The notes below the pieces were generated by a model. The model saw only the letters and a program-made list of their open reading frames with translations. It made no database searches and was not told the DNA's origin. A DNA stretch of 64,000 bases from Ecdyonurus torrentis (Eukaryota; Arthropoda; Insecta; Ephemeroptera; Heptageniidae), in the NCBI GenBank assembly GCA_949318235.1, contig OX439129.1, positions 6,693,116-6,757,115 on the forward strand, written 5' to 3'. The position numbers were made by a program, and so were the translations under genes. This document shows positions 1-12,029 of the stretch, one piece after another. Every line of letters starts with the position of its first letter. Within the stretch, counting starts at the first letter, position 1.

Positions 1-1934
1 AAGGATATAATATGTGTGTGAATAATACTCCCATCTCATGATTTTTACGTTTTTTAGTTAATTTTTTGACGCCAGGAGCCATTTAAGTAATAATTTTTGT
101 GTAAAATTTTCAAAACTCTCAAATGAGTAAAAAGTATTATAAAAAGAGCAGCAAACAACTGCCGATAATTGTGACAAGCATGCTGATAACTAGTACAATT
201 ACCATACTAAAAATAGTTGAATAGACAATTATTATAAATATAAATTAAAATGTGTACTTAATATAAAAATCAAGTATTAAAATCCATGTAAAGTATAAAA
301 CAACAATTTAATATTTTAAAACATATTGACAATACGAGTATTTGTTTAATTAAAAAATAATAATAATTGATATATACATGATATTGTATTGATCATAATA
401 ATTATTATTGTTATTTTAAAATGTAACATTGAAGAGTATTTAATTTAAAACCCGTTTTAGCTCATTGAGTTCAGTATAATATAACAGTGATTAAAATTTG
501 TCCCATTGTTTTACGATTTGCATCATCGAGTTTGTATGCTTGTCAATGTAAAAGCAATTAACCATGTTAGTATTACATGTATATATGTATATGTATGTAT
601 ATATATATATATATATATATACATAGGGGTGGAGTATAGGGGTAGCAATAGGAGGTGGAAGGAGGTGCATAGGCTGTTGATTGATTAACTTCGTGTTTTT
701 TGTGTGTGCTTTCCCCAGCATATTAGTTTACAAAAGATTGAGAGTTAATTGTTTTGATTTATAGCAAGATCAATCAAATTATTTTTAATTTGTTCATATA
801 AATATATTTGCTTTTTAAAATTTTTCATCAGATTATTTTTCAATCAAATATTTTGTATGATTAAGAGTTTAGAATAAATAAAAATTAGAAGATATATCAC
901 AGTAAATAAAAATATTGAAACGTGAATTGTTAATTTTAAAAACTGATTGAAAATAATATGTAGCATTTAATATACATTTTTTAATTATTATAATTAAAAG
1001 AAAGAAAGAAAAAAAAAGGGGGGGGGAAAGGGAAAATTGACGAAATGAATAATAAAACATTTTAATGTTTTAATCTACCATTTCAATTTAACCCGCTGGA
1101 ATTTTATTTTGAAATATTTTTAAATTTACGAGCTCTATTGTATATTCTTTGTAGATCACATTACGCATATATTTATTTCGGTAAAAAACAAACAAAAAAA
1201 AAATTAAAGTTTTAACTTTTTTTTTTTAAATCCAATTTCATTTAAAGTTAGATCTAATTTTCATTAATGTTGGTAAATACTTTTTTTTTTCTTTTTTTGT
1301 TATATCCTGTGAAGAGTCAAGATTTTTTTCATTGGGATAAAGATAATGCGTAAAGTCGAGAGAAAGAAACTAGACGAGGTGTCAGCACAATTCTGTGTGG
1401 TCAAAGAAGCTTTTTGGTCAAGCCACTGTGAGGGTCCTTTCTAATTTCACCCTCTCTCTCTCTCTCTCTCTCTACAATCAATAGGACGTCCTCCTGATTC
1501 TTTGCTCTCTAATTACCCCAGCTTGGCTAGCTTGTAATCTGGACACCACATAGCTGTGTTCGTGTTGTTGTAACCTTATATATCGAAAACCTACGTGCGG
1601 TACAACACGCTACAAAACTTCACCAATACTTCTCGTGTTTCATCATTATAAAGTAGATTGATTAGGATGACTGATATAAGAGATACATAACGATTTTTAT
1701 TATTGAAATTTGTATACATCAACCGTATGTTGAGTTTACATTTACGTTAACAGGTTCCTTCACGTATCAATAATTGTGTATATATGATACTATTTACAAT
1801 TTGTGTAGTCAATTAAATATTGTTCACAATCATTTATAAACGTAGTGGCTTGTTATTTGTTGTCATTATAATGTAATATGTCATTATAAATATGTCATAT
1901 TATATGTGTGATATCACTATAAACTACCTGTGTC
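1..1934. other. Intron upstream of the first visible exon, unannotated
   Basis: AT-rich sequence with a short (TA)n at 599-620, a poly-purine run near 1000-1035 and a (CT)n at 1452-1473. A stretch at about 1320-1620 is richer in G+C than its surroundings and is not obviously a repeat, but has no long open frame or paired splice signals. I see no gene. Confidence 0.5.
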
Positions 1935-2345
1935 TAATGAATGAATGAATGAACGAACGAACGAACGAACGAACGAACGAACGAACGAACGAACGAACGA
2001 ACGAACGAACGAACGAACGAACGAACGAACGAACGAACGAACGAACGAACGAACGAACGAACGAACGAACGAACGAACGAACGAACGAACGAACGAACGA
2101 ACGAACGAACGAACGAACGAACGAACGAACGAACGAACGAACGAACGAACGAACGAACGAACGAACGAACGAACGAACGAACGAACGAACGAACGAACGA
2201 ACGAACGAACGAACGAACGAACGAACGAACGAACGAACGAACGAACGAACGAACGAACGAACGAACGAACGAACGAACGAACGAACGAACGAACGAACGA
2301 ACGAACGAACGAACGAACGAACGAACGAACGAATGAATGAATGAA
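1935..2345. repeat. (GAAC)n tetranucleotide microsatellite, about 95 perfect units
   Basis: An uninterrupted GAAC/ACGA array runs from about 1950 to 2331, bordered on both sides by three or four GAAT units. The absence of a stop in the unit creates spurious open frames on both strands. Confidence 0.98.
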
Positions 2346-2761
2346 TTCATAGTACTGAGCATAAATACTTATATTTAGTTTTGGTAATATATTATGCAAT
2401 ATTTATAAGATTTCAATTTATTTCCTCGGAAAACAAATAATGCATGAATATGTTTTTTTAATGTCACTGTCAGTTTTGAGGTACATTTTTGAATTAACAC
2501 ACTGTTTTGAATTATTGCTCTTAATTTGTTTCTCTCTTGCATATTGTTACTCTCATGTTTTCTATCGAGTTCAAAAGCAATATAAATTACCGCCAATTAA
2601 TAATCAGTCAATTCAATGATGATATCTGACCAGTGCATTCTGTAGTTATTATTGAATTTCCTCACTGTTGATTCAATAATTTAAATTTCCTTGTTCTCTC
2701 CTGATCAGTTTGTTATTTTGATATCCCGACATGTGACTAACTGATTGGTATTGTGTTTCAG
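2346..2761. other. Intron end before the Ig exon
   Basis: AT-rich intron sequence ending in the acceptor tgtgtttcag. No other feature seen. Confidence 0.6.
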
Positions 2762-2921
2762 GAGCAGCCCCTGTTCCAAGACCCCACGCAGGGAATCCTG
2801 ACAGGAGAACGACGGTTGCTTCTCAAGGCAGTCACGAAGCACACGGCAGGGACTTACCAATGTGTGGCGGCTAACACCGAGGGAGAGACGAGGAGTGAAG
2901 CTCTGCTACTCAGGGTGCAGT
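2762..2921 (+). CDS. side-like: Sidestep-family protein, exon ending the last Ig domain (5' partial gene)
   Basis: Internal exon encoding 53 residues from the end of an immunoglobulin domain. It reads ILTGERRLLLKAV, then TAGTYQCVAANTEGE, which is the Ig F-strand Y-x-C motif followed by the N-x-EGE turn typical of Sidestep-type Ig domains, and ends ALLLRVQ. It is bounded by a pyrimidine-containing acceptor (tgtgtttcag, AG at 2760-2761) and a consensus donor (gtgagt at 2922). It ends in phase 1 and joins the next exon to make a Trp codon. In the Sidestep family the protein is a type I membrane protein with several Ig domains, one FN3 domain and a cytoplasmic tail; the Drosophila members bind Beaten-path proteins during motor axon guidance. 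The signal peptide and earlier Ig exons must lie upstream of the window. The family call is from recognised motifs, not a search; which paralogue this is cannot be said. Confidence 0.85.
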
Positions 2922-3838
2922 GTGAGTAACTTAGTTTTGATCTTCACAGTTCAATCACTGTATATAACACAGTTTTGACCGTGGCAGTTCATAGCAACAA
3001 CAGTTGGTTCAAGTCAAGCACTCGTACATACGTGACTTTTTATTTTTACTGTATTCCGTTTTCTTTCTTTCTTTCTTTCTTTCTTTTTTTTTTTTTTTTT
3101 TTTTCCTCTGACAAATTAGATTATAAGAGGAACTCAAATATCTATAGTTTGTGCAAATTTTAACATTTTAATATGCTTAAATTTTAACGTTTAGACACAT
3201 TAAGCTCATTGTTAATTTTAGCAAAACATTTTACTTTATTTCAAAGATGAGAAATCCAGATTTTTTTTTTTAATTTTTAACAACTGTCATGACTCATAAT
3301 AAATAATAAAGTCATACTAAACTTGACAGCATTAGGTTCAAGTATGTTAAAAAATATATAATATTTAACATTTTTATTATTATTTATTTTTTTGGCAGAG
3401 ACAGTTGATTAAACTTGCCTTACATAACACTGTAGTCCTGGTGCACAGGGCAACCAGAATAACCAGATTTATGCCGAGAAATAATTGATGCTAACTGTAG
3501 ATTCTATCATTAGAATATTCCTTCACTGATTTTTAGAAACTTACTAAAATCATTAAAACAAAAATACCATAATACTTGAACATGATAATTTCCTATTTTT
3601 ATAAGCAATAGTATAAAAATTAATAAAGTATATTTAAAAGTTTACAAGTGAGTATACTGTACATTTTCAACTTTTTACAATCTGATGATTTTTTTTTTCT
3701 ATTGCTTTTCAGGTTATTGAAAAAGTTGTATAATAACTTAGAATTTAATTTTTTTAAAGCTATATGAACCATATTATATCAAAATCATATCAGTTTTCAT
3801 ATTTCTAATGAATTGGCTTGGTATAATATTAAAGTTTC

Positions 3839-3840
<2 letters not shown>

Positions 3841-3923
<83 letters not shown>

Positions 3924-3924
3924 A
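3841..3924. repeat. (CT)n microsatellite
   Basis: An array of about 80 bp of CT with one late G interruption. Confidence 0.97.
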
Positions 3925-4551
3925 AGATATCTTCTCCCTCCTTGACCCAGTAAAAACTTGATGTGTGTAGTTTTTTGTAAGCGTGTTCAGTGAAGTATCT
4001 TTTTATACTTATATTTGGATCATTACTTGTTCATCAAACCAATGACAAGCTTGTACGTCTGATATTTTTATACATTACTCCAATTTTCTTAGCTGATATA
4101 TTTTACAAGAACTTTGATCAGTTTTAACAAAGTAGGGGAATGACTTGGTAGTCAAATGAGAAACTTTATTTTTACAATAAATATTTCTACGTTATTTTTC
4201 TTCAGCAAAACTAATACTATAATCGTCAAATAAATTTTTTTGGTTTAAAAAATAAGGCCTGAAAAAGTTTTATTAATATTTTAACTTCAAAAAATTTCTA
4301 TCTTGTCCTATAAAAATTGGCGCTAAAATTAGTATTTTATCTTAATAAAAATCTTAAATAAAAAGACTCGTTTTTTCGTGTGTTTGGCGTATTAAACTTT
4401 AAAGTAAAATTACATCTTTGCTTCATATTAATGTTGTACCTCACGTCCGTTCAGTTAGACAGATATCAGCCGATCACCGATACCTAACATAACACAATAG
4501 ATCGCTAAAAATCTCGTGATAAATATTGAAAATTTATTAGATTTTTACTTT

Positions 4552-4553
<2 letters not shown>

Positions 4554-4605
<52 letters not shown>
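4554..4605. repeat. (TA)n microsatellite
   Basis: About 25 TA units. Confidence 0.96.
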
Positions 4606-4608
<3 letters not shown>

Positions 4609-4996
4609 TATACTGAAATTACGTATAAACTTCAATAAAATTATTAGATTTACAAAATTAAGTGAAATTTAAAATATTGAATGACATAAAAATTTATTAA
4701 TGACAACATTAATATGTTATTAAAATTTTCTCATTTTATATTTTAATCCTTATATAATTTCTGAGGTCTGATAAAATTTTGTGGTATGCAATGTGATTAG
4801 ATTTCTAATGATATTAGGCTTCAGTGACGCATTAAATAAATTTTATCAGTGTTAAATGAACATAGAGAAAGGAGGAATTTAATTACGTTAAACCTTGTTT
4901 GATGTGTGATAGAAAAATGTAATTGTTTTGCGCGTGAATGTACTTTAGGGTCTTTGTTTTCGTTTCACACTAGTGATTGGGTTTTGTAATGGCTTT

Positions 4997-5000
<4 letters not shown>

Positions 5001-5060
<60 letters not shown>
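5001..5060. repeat. (CT)n microsatellite
   Basis: About 30 CT units. A shorter CT stretch occurs at 5327-5339. Confidence 0.97.
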
Positions 5061-5065
<5 letters not shown>

Positions 5066-5482
5066 CCATCACGCCTTTTAATTCCTTTGCTAACGATCTT
5101 CAAATTTATTTCTTAATCATGTAAATGAAACTTTTAATACCTTACAACTTTTTTTTTAAAGTTTTAAATATATATTTTTTTATAAAATAATTTATTTTTT
5201 TACTTCCTTTTAAAATTAAGTAGATAATAATAAGAATATTGTTTATGCAAACTAGCTGATTAAAATTTCTAAGTTTACCTTTATTATAAATATGTTCTTA
5301 AAGAGTTAAAAACAAACAAACAAGCTTCTCTCTCTCTCTGTTTCACACACACACATACTTTTAATTTTCCAATATCAAAATCAATGGCCTATTGTTATAC
5401 AGGTAGTTAGATGTATGGGAAAAATTTTTAATTAAGAATGACAGGAGAAATATGATATGTCGCAAACATAAATTAAATCAAG

Positions 5483-5486
<4 letters not shown>

Positions 5487-5521
<35 letters not shown>
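5487..5521. repeat. (TA)n flanking the tRNA-like tandem array (left)
   Basis: The TA run ends directly at the first unit of the 418-bp array. Confidence 0.95.
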
Positions 5522-5527
<6 letters not shown>

Positions 5528-5702
5528 AAACTTCAAATGATATAGTTTTCCTTCACTACACATAGTGTAGATCAGAACTCCACGAGATGGCGATATTTGT
5601 ATCAAAGTATAATATATAAATATTTGAAAATATTTATCTAGCACTATAACACCATCTGAGACGAATCATATAAATGCAAATAAAGTCAAACAGTTAAAAG
5701 GG

Positions 5703-5779
5703 ACGACGGCGGCCGGAATCGAACCGACAACCTTTGGATTTGCGCTCCACTGCTCTGACCATTGAGCTACAGCGGCGTC
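5703..5779 (-). tRNA. tRNA-like module 1 (anticodon loop reads GCA, Cys-like; probably a pseudogene)
   Basis: Has a D-arm (GCTC/GAGC), a 7-nt anticodon loop GCGCAAA, a 5-nt variable region and a T-arm (GTCGG/CCGGC with loop TTCGATT). The Pol III A box TAGCTCAATGG and B box GGTTCGATTCC are good. The acceptor stem is imperfect and position 33 is C instead of U, so a working tRNA is doubtful. Confidence 0.45.
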
Positions 5780-6120
5780 CAATTCTACCTTGATTCTTTA
5801 CTTGCATTTACACAATTCTTATGACGACAACGGTCGCCTTATTGGCTGCCTGAGGGCACCTGTTTTTACAAACCAGCCTCTCTTTAAACAGCTGACTCCC
5901 CTCTTGCGAGGGGAAATTTACCCGTGCGGCGGGATTTATGTGTGTAAACTTCAAATGATATAGTTTTCCTTCACTACACATAGTGTAGATCAGAACTCCA
6001 CGAGATGGCGATATTTGTATCAAAGTATAATATATAAATATTTGAAAATATTTATCTAGCACTATAACACCATCTGAGACGAATCATATAAATGCAAATA
6101 AAGTCAAACAGTTAAAAGGG

Positions 6121-6197
6121 ACGACGGCGGCCGGAATCGAACCGACAACCTTTGGATTTGCGCTCCACTGCTCTGACCATTGAGCTACAGCGGCGTC
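6121..6197 (-). tRNA. tRNA-like module 2
   Basis: Same sequence as module 1, one 418-bp unit further on, with the same intact A and B boxes and the same weak acceptor stem. Confidence 0.45.
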
Positions 6198-6801
6198 CAA
6201 TTCTACCTTGATTCTTTACTTGCATTTACACAATTCTTATGACGACAACGGTCGCCTTATTGGCTGCCTGAGGGCACCTGTTTTTACAAACCAGCCTCTC
6301 TTTAAACAGCTGACTCCCCTCTTGCGAGGGGAAATTTACCCGTGCGGCGGGATTTATGTGTGTAAACTTCAAATGATATAGTTTTCCTTCACTACACATA
6401 GTGTAGATCAGAACTCCACGAGATGGCGATATTTGTCGGTTCGATTCCGGCCGCCGTCGTCCCTTTTAACTGTTTGACTTTATTTGCATTTATATGATTC
6501 GTCTCAGATGGTGTTATAGTGCTAGATAAATATTTTCAAATATTTATATATTATACTTTGATACAAATATCGCCATCTCGTGGAGTTCTGATCTACACTA
6601 TGTGTAGTGAAGGAAAACTATATCATTTGAAGTTTACACACATAAATCCCGCCGCACGGGTAAATTTCCCCTCGCAAGAGGGGAGTCAGCTGTTTAAAGA
6701 GAGGCTGGTTTGTAAAAACAGGTGCCCTCAGGCAGCCAATAAGGCGACCGTTGTCGTCATAAGAATTGTGTAAATGCAAGTAAAGAATCAAGGTAGAATT
6801 G

Positions 6802-6877
6802 GACGCCGCTGTAGCTCAATGGTCAGAGCAGTGGAGCGCAAATCCAAAGGTTGTCGGTTCGATTCCGGCCGCCGTCG
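6802..6877 (+). tRNA. tRNA-like module 3
   Basis: Plus-strand copy: A box at 6812-6822, B box at 6856-6866 (33 bp between them), anticodon loop reading GCA. Flanked by array sequence rather than a clear T-run terminator; the downstream run is cccttttaactg. Confidence 0.45.
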
Positions 6878-7219
6878 TCCCTTTTAACTGTTTGACTTTA
6901 TTTGCATTTATATGATTCGTCTCAGATGGTGTTATAGTGCTAGATAAATATTTTCAAATATTTATATATTATACTTTGATACAAATATCGCCATCTCGTG
7001 GAGTTCTGATCTACACTATGTGTAGTGAAGGAAAACTATATCATTTGAAGTTTACACACATAAATCCCGCCGCACGGGTAAATTTCCCCTCGCAAGAGGG
7101 GAGTCAGCTGTTTAAAGAGAGGCTGGTTTGTAAAAACAGGTGCCCTCAGGCAGCCAATAAGGCGACCGTTGTCGTCATAAGAATTGTGTAAATGCAAGTA
7201 AAGAATCAAGGTAGAATTG

Positions 7220-7295
7220 GACGCCGCTGTAGCTCAATGGTCAGAGCAGTGGAGCGCAAATCCAAAGGTTGTCGGTTCGATTCCGGCCGCCGTCG
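7220..7295 (+). tRNA. tRNA-like module 4
   Basis: Plus-strand copy identical to module 3, 418 bp downstream. Confidence 0.45.
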
Positions 7296-7394
7296 TCCCT
7301 TTTAACTGTTTGACTTTATTTGCATTTATATGATTCGTCTCAGATGGTGTTATAGTGCTAGATAAATATTTTCAAATATTTATATATTATACTT

Positions 7395-7398
<4 letters not shown>

Positions 7399-7481
<83 letters not shown>
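7399..7481. repeat. (TA)n flanking the tRNA-like tandem array (right)
   Basis: About 40 TA units following the last array unit without a spacer. Confidence 0.96.
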
Positions 7482-7484
<3 letters not shown>

Positions 7485-7659
7485 CCATAATGTATTCGTT
7501 AAAATTTTTATCCTGACGTTGTTTTTATGTCATTATAATTATAAAGTTAAAGAGGGAACAACAATATAAAAAGCATCATTGTTATATCACTAAGTGACGT
7601 TTTTTACCTTGTTAGTTATAAAGATTGACTTTTTTATAAGTATATATTTTTTAGTGTTT

Positions 7660-7694
<35 letters not shown>

Positions 7695-7707
7695 TTATAT
7701 ATTTAGT

Positions 7708-7854
7708 TATACTCGACTCAAAATACCTGAGTTACCTGCCGTTCAACCTTTTATGGTATCGCCCAGCCGCCTCCGTTCTTCTCAAATGTGACATTGAGCG
7801 ATTACTTTAGGCATGCCCGATTTAAATCGACTGAGGTTTTTTGAGTTGAGTATA
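7708..7854. mobile_element. MITE with TATACTCRACTCAAAA inverted ends
   Basis: The 5' end tatactcgactcaaaatacc is the near-complement of the 3' end (ctgaggttttttgagttgagtata). The 147-bp element has no coding capacity. A TA at each edge fits a TA-targeting (Tc1/mariner-like) family. Only one copy is seen here. Confidence 0.75.
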
Positions 7855-8136
7855 GGTTAGTTGTTAAATAATTATAAAGCATTTCAAAATCTGTGTAAAT
7901 ATTTCATAGTTTTTTTTTTTTTTTTTTTTTCACGAGAAAATAATTTACAATTTTTTTACCTGATTCAAAATTTATGCTAATGATTAAAATTCTCACACAT
8001 ACATGATATTTCTGTATAACTATTGAATACATATTTTAATATAAAAGCCTGTGTGTACAAAGCATAATAATAAGAATTATTGACCTCATTTAACATTTTA
8101 TAAATGTAAGGAAAAAACATCGCGGTTGATATAAAT

Positions 8137-8138
<2 letters not shown>

Positions 8139-8213
<75 letters not shown>

Positions 8214-8220
8214 GTATAAA
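8139..8220. repeat. (TA)n microsatellite
   Basis: TA run with one GTA interruption near 8200. Confidence 0.95.
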
Positions 8221-8436
8221 TATATATATACCGTATTATAGTCATTCATTCATTCATTTTAAATTGTGTATTATTTTTTTTAATATTTATATAGTGTCAA
8301 AAAAAGTTAGTAAAGCGCCTAAAAAATAGGCAACTTTTTAAGCTCAAGTAACCAACTAGTTGCATACCCTACCCCTGAAATCTAAAAACTTCAAAAAGGT
8401 ATTTTTTTTTTTTTTTTTTTTAATAACAAAATGACT

Positions 8437-8607
8437 GCTTATGTTTATGCGGAAAAGAAAGTGCCGGAAGAGGAAACCACGTGACGGTAAAAGTGGGAGG
8501 TGGCTCAGGCCTAGCTTGCTGCTGGCACCAACTTTTCTCCCACTTTTACCGTCACGTGATTTCCTCTTCCGAGAACTTCCTTTTCCGCATTTTGAGTAAA
8601 CATAAGT
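8437..8607. mobile_element. Foldback MITE with CACGTG in both arms
   Basis: Arms at about 8438-8500 and 8537-8607 are inverted copies (gcggaaaag...gtgccggaagagg, cacgtgacggtaaaagtggg). The short loop is G+C-rich. A second, interrupted copy of the right arm lies at 11336-11412. Confidence 0.85.
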
Positions 8608-9095
8608 AACCATTATTCCTAGTTTATTAAATAACTAAAATATATTTTGAAATGTCAGAGGTTATTAAATGTCATTCAACATTTAATTTGTATTTTGTTA
8701 AGCTGCAAAATTAATTAAAAGAAAATAAAACGTTATGTTATACTGAGATTATAAATCAATATATTTATATTATTAATATTTTATTAGAAGAATTGATTAA
8801 ATAATAATATTGGCAACTAATTAATTGTTTGCATCAGTTGTAATGTTGTGTAATAATGATGATTAGTTATTTTGATAGTGCTGAGTTTAAATATGGTAAA
8901 TTTAAGTTTTAATGTGTTGAGTTGTGATGAAACCACACAATGCATAATGTTGAAAAGAAATTTATAAAAAAAAATAATAATAAAAAAAAAAGGATTTATA
9001 TACTCTCAATTTTGGGAAATCACAAGGGACCCAGAAAATGATCATTTCGCAAAATTGAATTTCACAAAATCGAGAGCTTTTAACATTGCCATGCT

Positions 9096-9402
9096 GATAG
9101 GATGTATCCGCATGACGTCATATTTAATGCGCTTGGACGCCATACTGGAGTAATGAATAAGATTGCCCAGCATAGGATAAACTTCATTTTTAAGGTTTTG
9201 GGGAAATTTATTATTTTTTATTATTATTTTTCTCATATACTAATTCAACCTATTAACAGCATCAATTTCTCTAAAAAAAAAAAAAAAAAAAAAATCTCGT
9301 AGTATTTTAAAATTGACAAGATGAGCCATTTTCTTATGTGGCGTATGCTTTTGAGTGAGCCAACATGGCGTCGACTTTAATATGAATGCATACACCCTAT
9401 AT
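9096..9402 (-). mobile_element. MITE, GGGTNTATGC family, copy 1 (reverse)
   Basis: Ends are ataggatgtatcc and tgcatacaccctat, near-inverted repeats. The inner sequence (gcatgacgtcat, gcgcttgg, ccatactggagtaatg) matches in reverse orientation the copies at 17383-17706 and 27383-27890. A poly-A run at 9273-9293 lies inside. Confidence 0.85.
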
Positions 9403-9908
9403 ATAAGTCTACTATGAACCCAACTGAGCATTTCACAAAATCCACAGAATAAAACTTCACAAAATCGATAGTTTACTCTATTTACATATTATTATTTATT
9501 ATTAAAGAGATAATCTTAATACAATGCAGTTAAATATATCCACTGAAATATGATTACATAATTAAATACTGATTAAAAGTTTATTACTTTTTTAATATCT
9601 TGTTTTTCTGATTGTGAAGATATTAGTGTTTAAGTTGTTGCTCTCAATACAAAATTGTATGTGTAACATATAGAGCTGATACATAGCAGATTTTGTTTCT
9701 CTTGAGCGATAGGGAGAGACATTGTGTACTTGAGAAAGACGAGGGTAAGGTAGCTGACATCACATAAGTCTATCACACTCGAATAAAAGTCGAGTTTTAG
9801 CAAAATAAATCGGCGTGTGTGTAAGCCTTACTTATTGTCGTCGTTTCTTTAGCTAAGCCCTGTCATTTCTTCTGTACTTCTAGCGCACGTCCTAACTTAA
9901 CTTTCCAA

Positions 9909-10275
<367 letters not shown>

Positions 10276-10997
10276 GTCACTCACTTAGTAAAAACATATA
10301 CACTTTAGACTAAAAAGCTATGTGTACATCAATATTTTGTACAGGTAAATAGCTTACTGACAATTATTTGAAAAAAAATGTTTATTCATTCTCTCTCTTA
10401 TAGAATATTTTGCATTATATAGTATTTAAAATTAATAATGAAAACTTTTCAACTTCTTAGAACGTTTATAAGCTCTTCACCTTTGATGTTTCCACTTAAT
10501 CTGGTTATGAAATATTTTGTTTTGAAGTTGTGTTAAGTGCAGTAAAGTATTGCCATAGTATGTAAGTATATTACTTATACTAATGGTATCACCAGTTAGT
10601 ATAGCAATGTCGGCTTCTTTATATGACATATTATAAATCGCTAATTAGTGACACGGAAAGTCAGATAAATATGCATGTATGTATATATCATACTATGGTA
10701 AAAATAAATACAAAATAAATCAATATTTAGCTTGTATTGAGTTTCAATATACTTGAATGTTATTTATTCACAGATCGATCCACGTAAAATAATTACCCAA
10801 CTTTGTAACAAACTTTGTATCTCATCAAGGCAACATCTATCTATGCATTGACATTTTGGTCCCCTATATTACAATGTTAATCGTTGGTACTGATAGATGG
10901 TAGGTGGTAACATGTTTTAATCCTTTTTAAGCGGTAAAATCAACCTTTAAATTTGATCTGCCGTGTTTTAACTTGCCATGGTGATGCAATGTATTAT

Positions 10998-11215
10998 AGT
11001 CAAGTCATGAATCTTATCTCGTATCGTAAAAATTATAAAGTATTGCTCACATGTATCGTACACGAAAAATATTAATGACGTACTTTATGCTGCATTTATG
11101 TCGATCTAGCATAAATTATGCTAAACTGTAACAACATAAAAATTATGATGTACAATATAATATTATTAATGCTATATAACATAATATTTATGCAGTATAG
11201 CAAAAATTATGCTGT
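10998..11215. repeat. GCATAA/TTATGC-rich dispersed repeat, copy 1
   Basis: Contains many GCATAA or TTATGC words in both orientations (tttatgctgc, agcataaattatgct, tttatgcagtatagc). Similar blocks occur at 16490-16680, 17225-17385 and 26812-26990. Confidence 0.6.
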
Positions 11216-11274
11216 ATAAACAAATGAGGAAGTGTAAAAATTTTAGAGGGTAATTTTATTTTATATTCTCCTGC

Positions 11275-11412
11275 GGTCCTGAAAGGTTGGTGCCAGCACC
11301 GGGCAGCAGCCAGCCAGCAGCAAGATAACCTTGAGCTACCTCCCACTTTTACCATCACGTGGTTTCCTCTTCCGGCCACTTCCTTTTCCGCATTTTGAGT
11401 AAACAGACGCAC
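11275..11412. mobile_element. Foldback MITE, second copy, cut by the assembly gap
   Basis: Right arm (cctcccacttttacc, catcacgtggtttcctc, cttttccgcattttgag) matches 8537-8607. A G+C-rich loop (ggtgccagcaccgggcagc) precedes it. The element runs into the gap at 11413. Confidence 0.8.
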
Positions 11413-11612
11413 NNNNNNNNNNNNNNNNNNNNNNNNNNNNNNNNNNNNNNNNNNNNNNNNNNNNNNNNNNNNNNNNNNNNNNNNNNNNNNNNNNNNNNNN
11501 NNNNNNNNNNNNNNNNNNNNNNNNNNNNNNNNNNNNNNNNNNNNNNNNNNNNNNNNNNNNNNNNNNNNNNNNNNNNNNNNNNNNNNNNNNNNNNNNNNNN
11601 NNNNNNNNNNNN
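11413..11612. other. Assembly gap, 200 N
   Basis: Exactly 200 N, a placeholder length. Its true size is unknown. Confidence 0.99.
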
Positions 11613-11669
11613 GGAAAGGAAAGAAAGGAAAGGAAAGGAAAGGAAAGGAAAGGAAAGGAAAGGAAAGGA
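11613..11669. repeat. (GGAAA)n microsatellite at the gap edge
   Basis: About 11 pentamer units, probably the reason the assembly broke here. Confidence 0.95.
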
Positions 11670-12029
11670 TCTAATCGGTTCCCTATTTTTTTGCTTTTGC
11701 TTAGTCATAGTACTTATAGTCATCATAAAACCTGCGTGCAAACTAAGGCAACCCTCTCAAACTCTTTAATCCGCAAGAAACCTACATCAGTTAGAAAGAA
11801 GTTTTAACCTTAAATTTATCTACTTTATAGACACACGTATACGTATTCAAGCTAATAAAATTATTTTAAAGGAAAGTTCAAGGAAAGTTGTAAAGGGGGT
11901 TACAACTGATCGAGCTTCTTTAAAATGTTTGGTATTAAGGAGAATTCCTCATAAACTCAGCTATGATTAGGCATAAAACCCTTACAAACTGAAGTCCACC
12001 TTTAAATAATTTTAAAAAAAATGCTGTCA

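Larger units (their letters stand above)
5522..6436 (-). repeat. 418-bp tandem repeat, left (reverse) array
   Basis: Two full units and a partial third, with starts at 5522, 5940 and 6358 (period 418). Each full unit carries a tRNA-like module on the minus strand, a 'cgccatctcgtgg' stretch and a short stem from ctcgcgag-type sequence (cccctcttgcgagggg). By eye the units are essentially identical. The array ends abruptly at about 6436, where the same repeat continues in the opposite orientation. Confidence 0.93.
6437..7398 (+). repeat. 418-bp tandem repeat, right (forward) array
   Basis: The same unit as in the left array, now on the plus strand. It begins inside the T-arm of a tRNA-like module (tcggttcgattccgg) and runs through two further tRNA-like modules to about 7398, where (TA)n takes over. 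Repeated landmarks at 6519 and 6937 again give a 418-bp period. Confidence 0.93.

Noticed and set aside
1917..2399. Long open frames of NERT or SFVR repeats across both strands
   Set aside because: They are translations of the (GAAC)n array, whose 4-bp unit has no stop in several frames. No unique coding sequence is attached.
5808..7191. Repeated 84-codon open frame (starts MLDKYFQIF) in each 418-bp unit
   Set aside because: It exists because the unit is repeated identically. It has no domain, spans only part of the unit, and there is no sign of codon selection.
5703..7295. Four functional tRNA-Cys genes
   Set aside because: The anticodon loop reads GCA, but the acceptor stem does not pair well, three extra bases precede the D-arm and U33 is C. 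I kept them as tRNA-like modules at reduced confidence.
8356..8613. Minus-strand 85-codon open frame
   Set aside because: Lies in the foldback MITE and adjoining poly-T. Its basic, Ser-rich product reflects the repeat arms.
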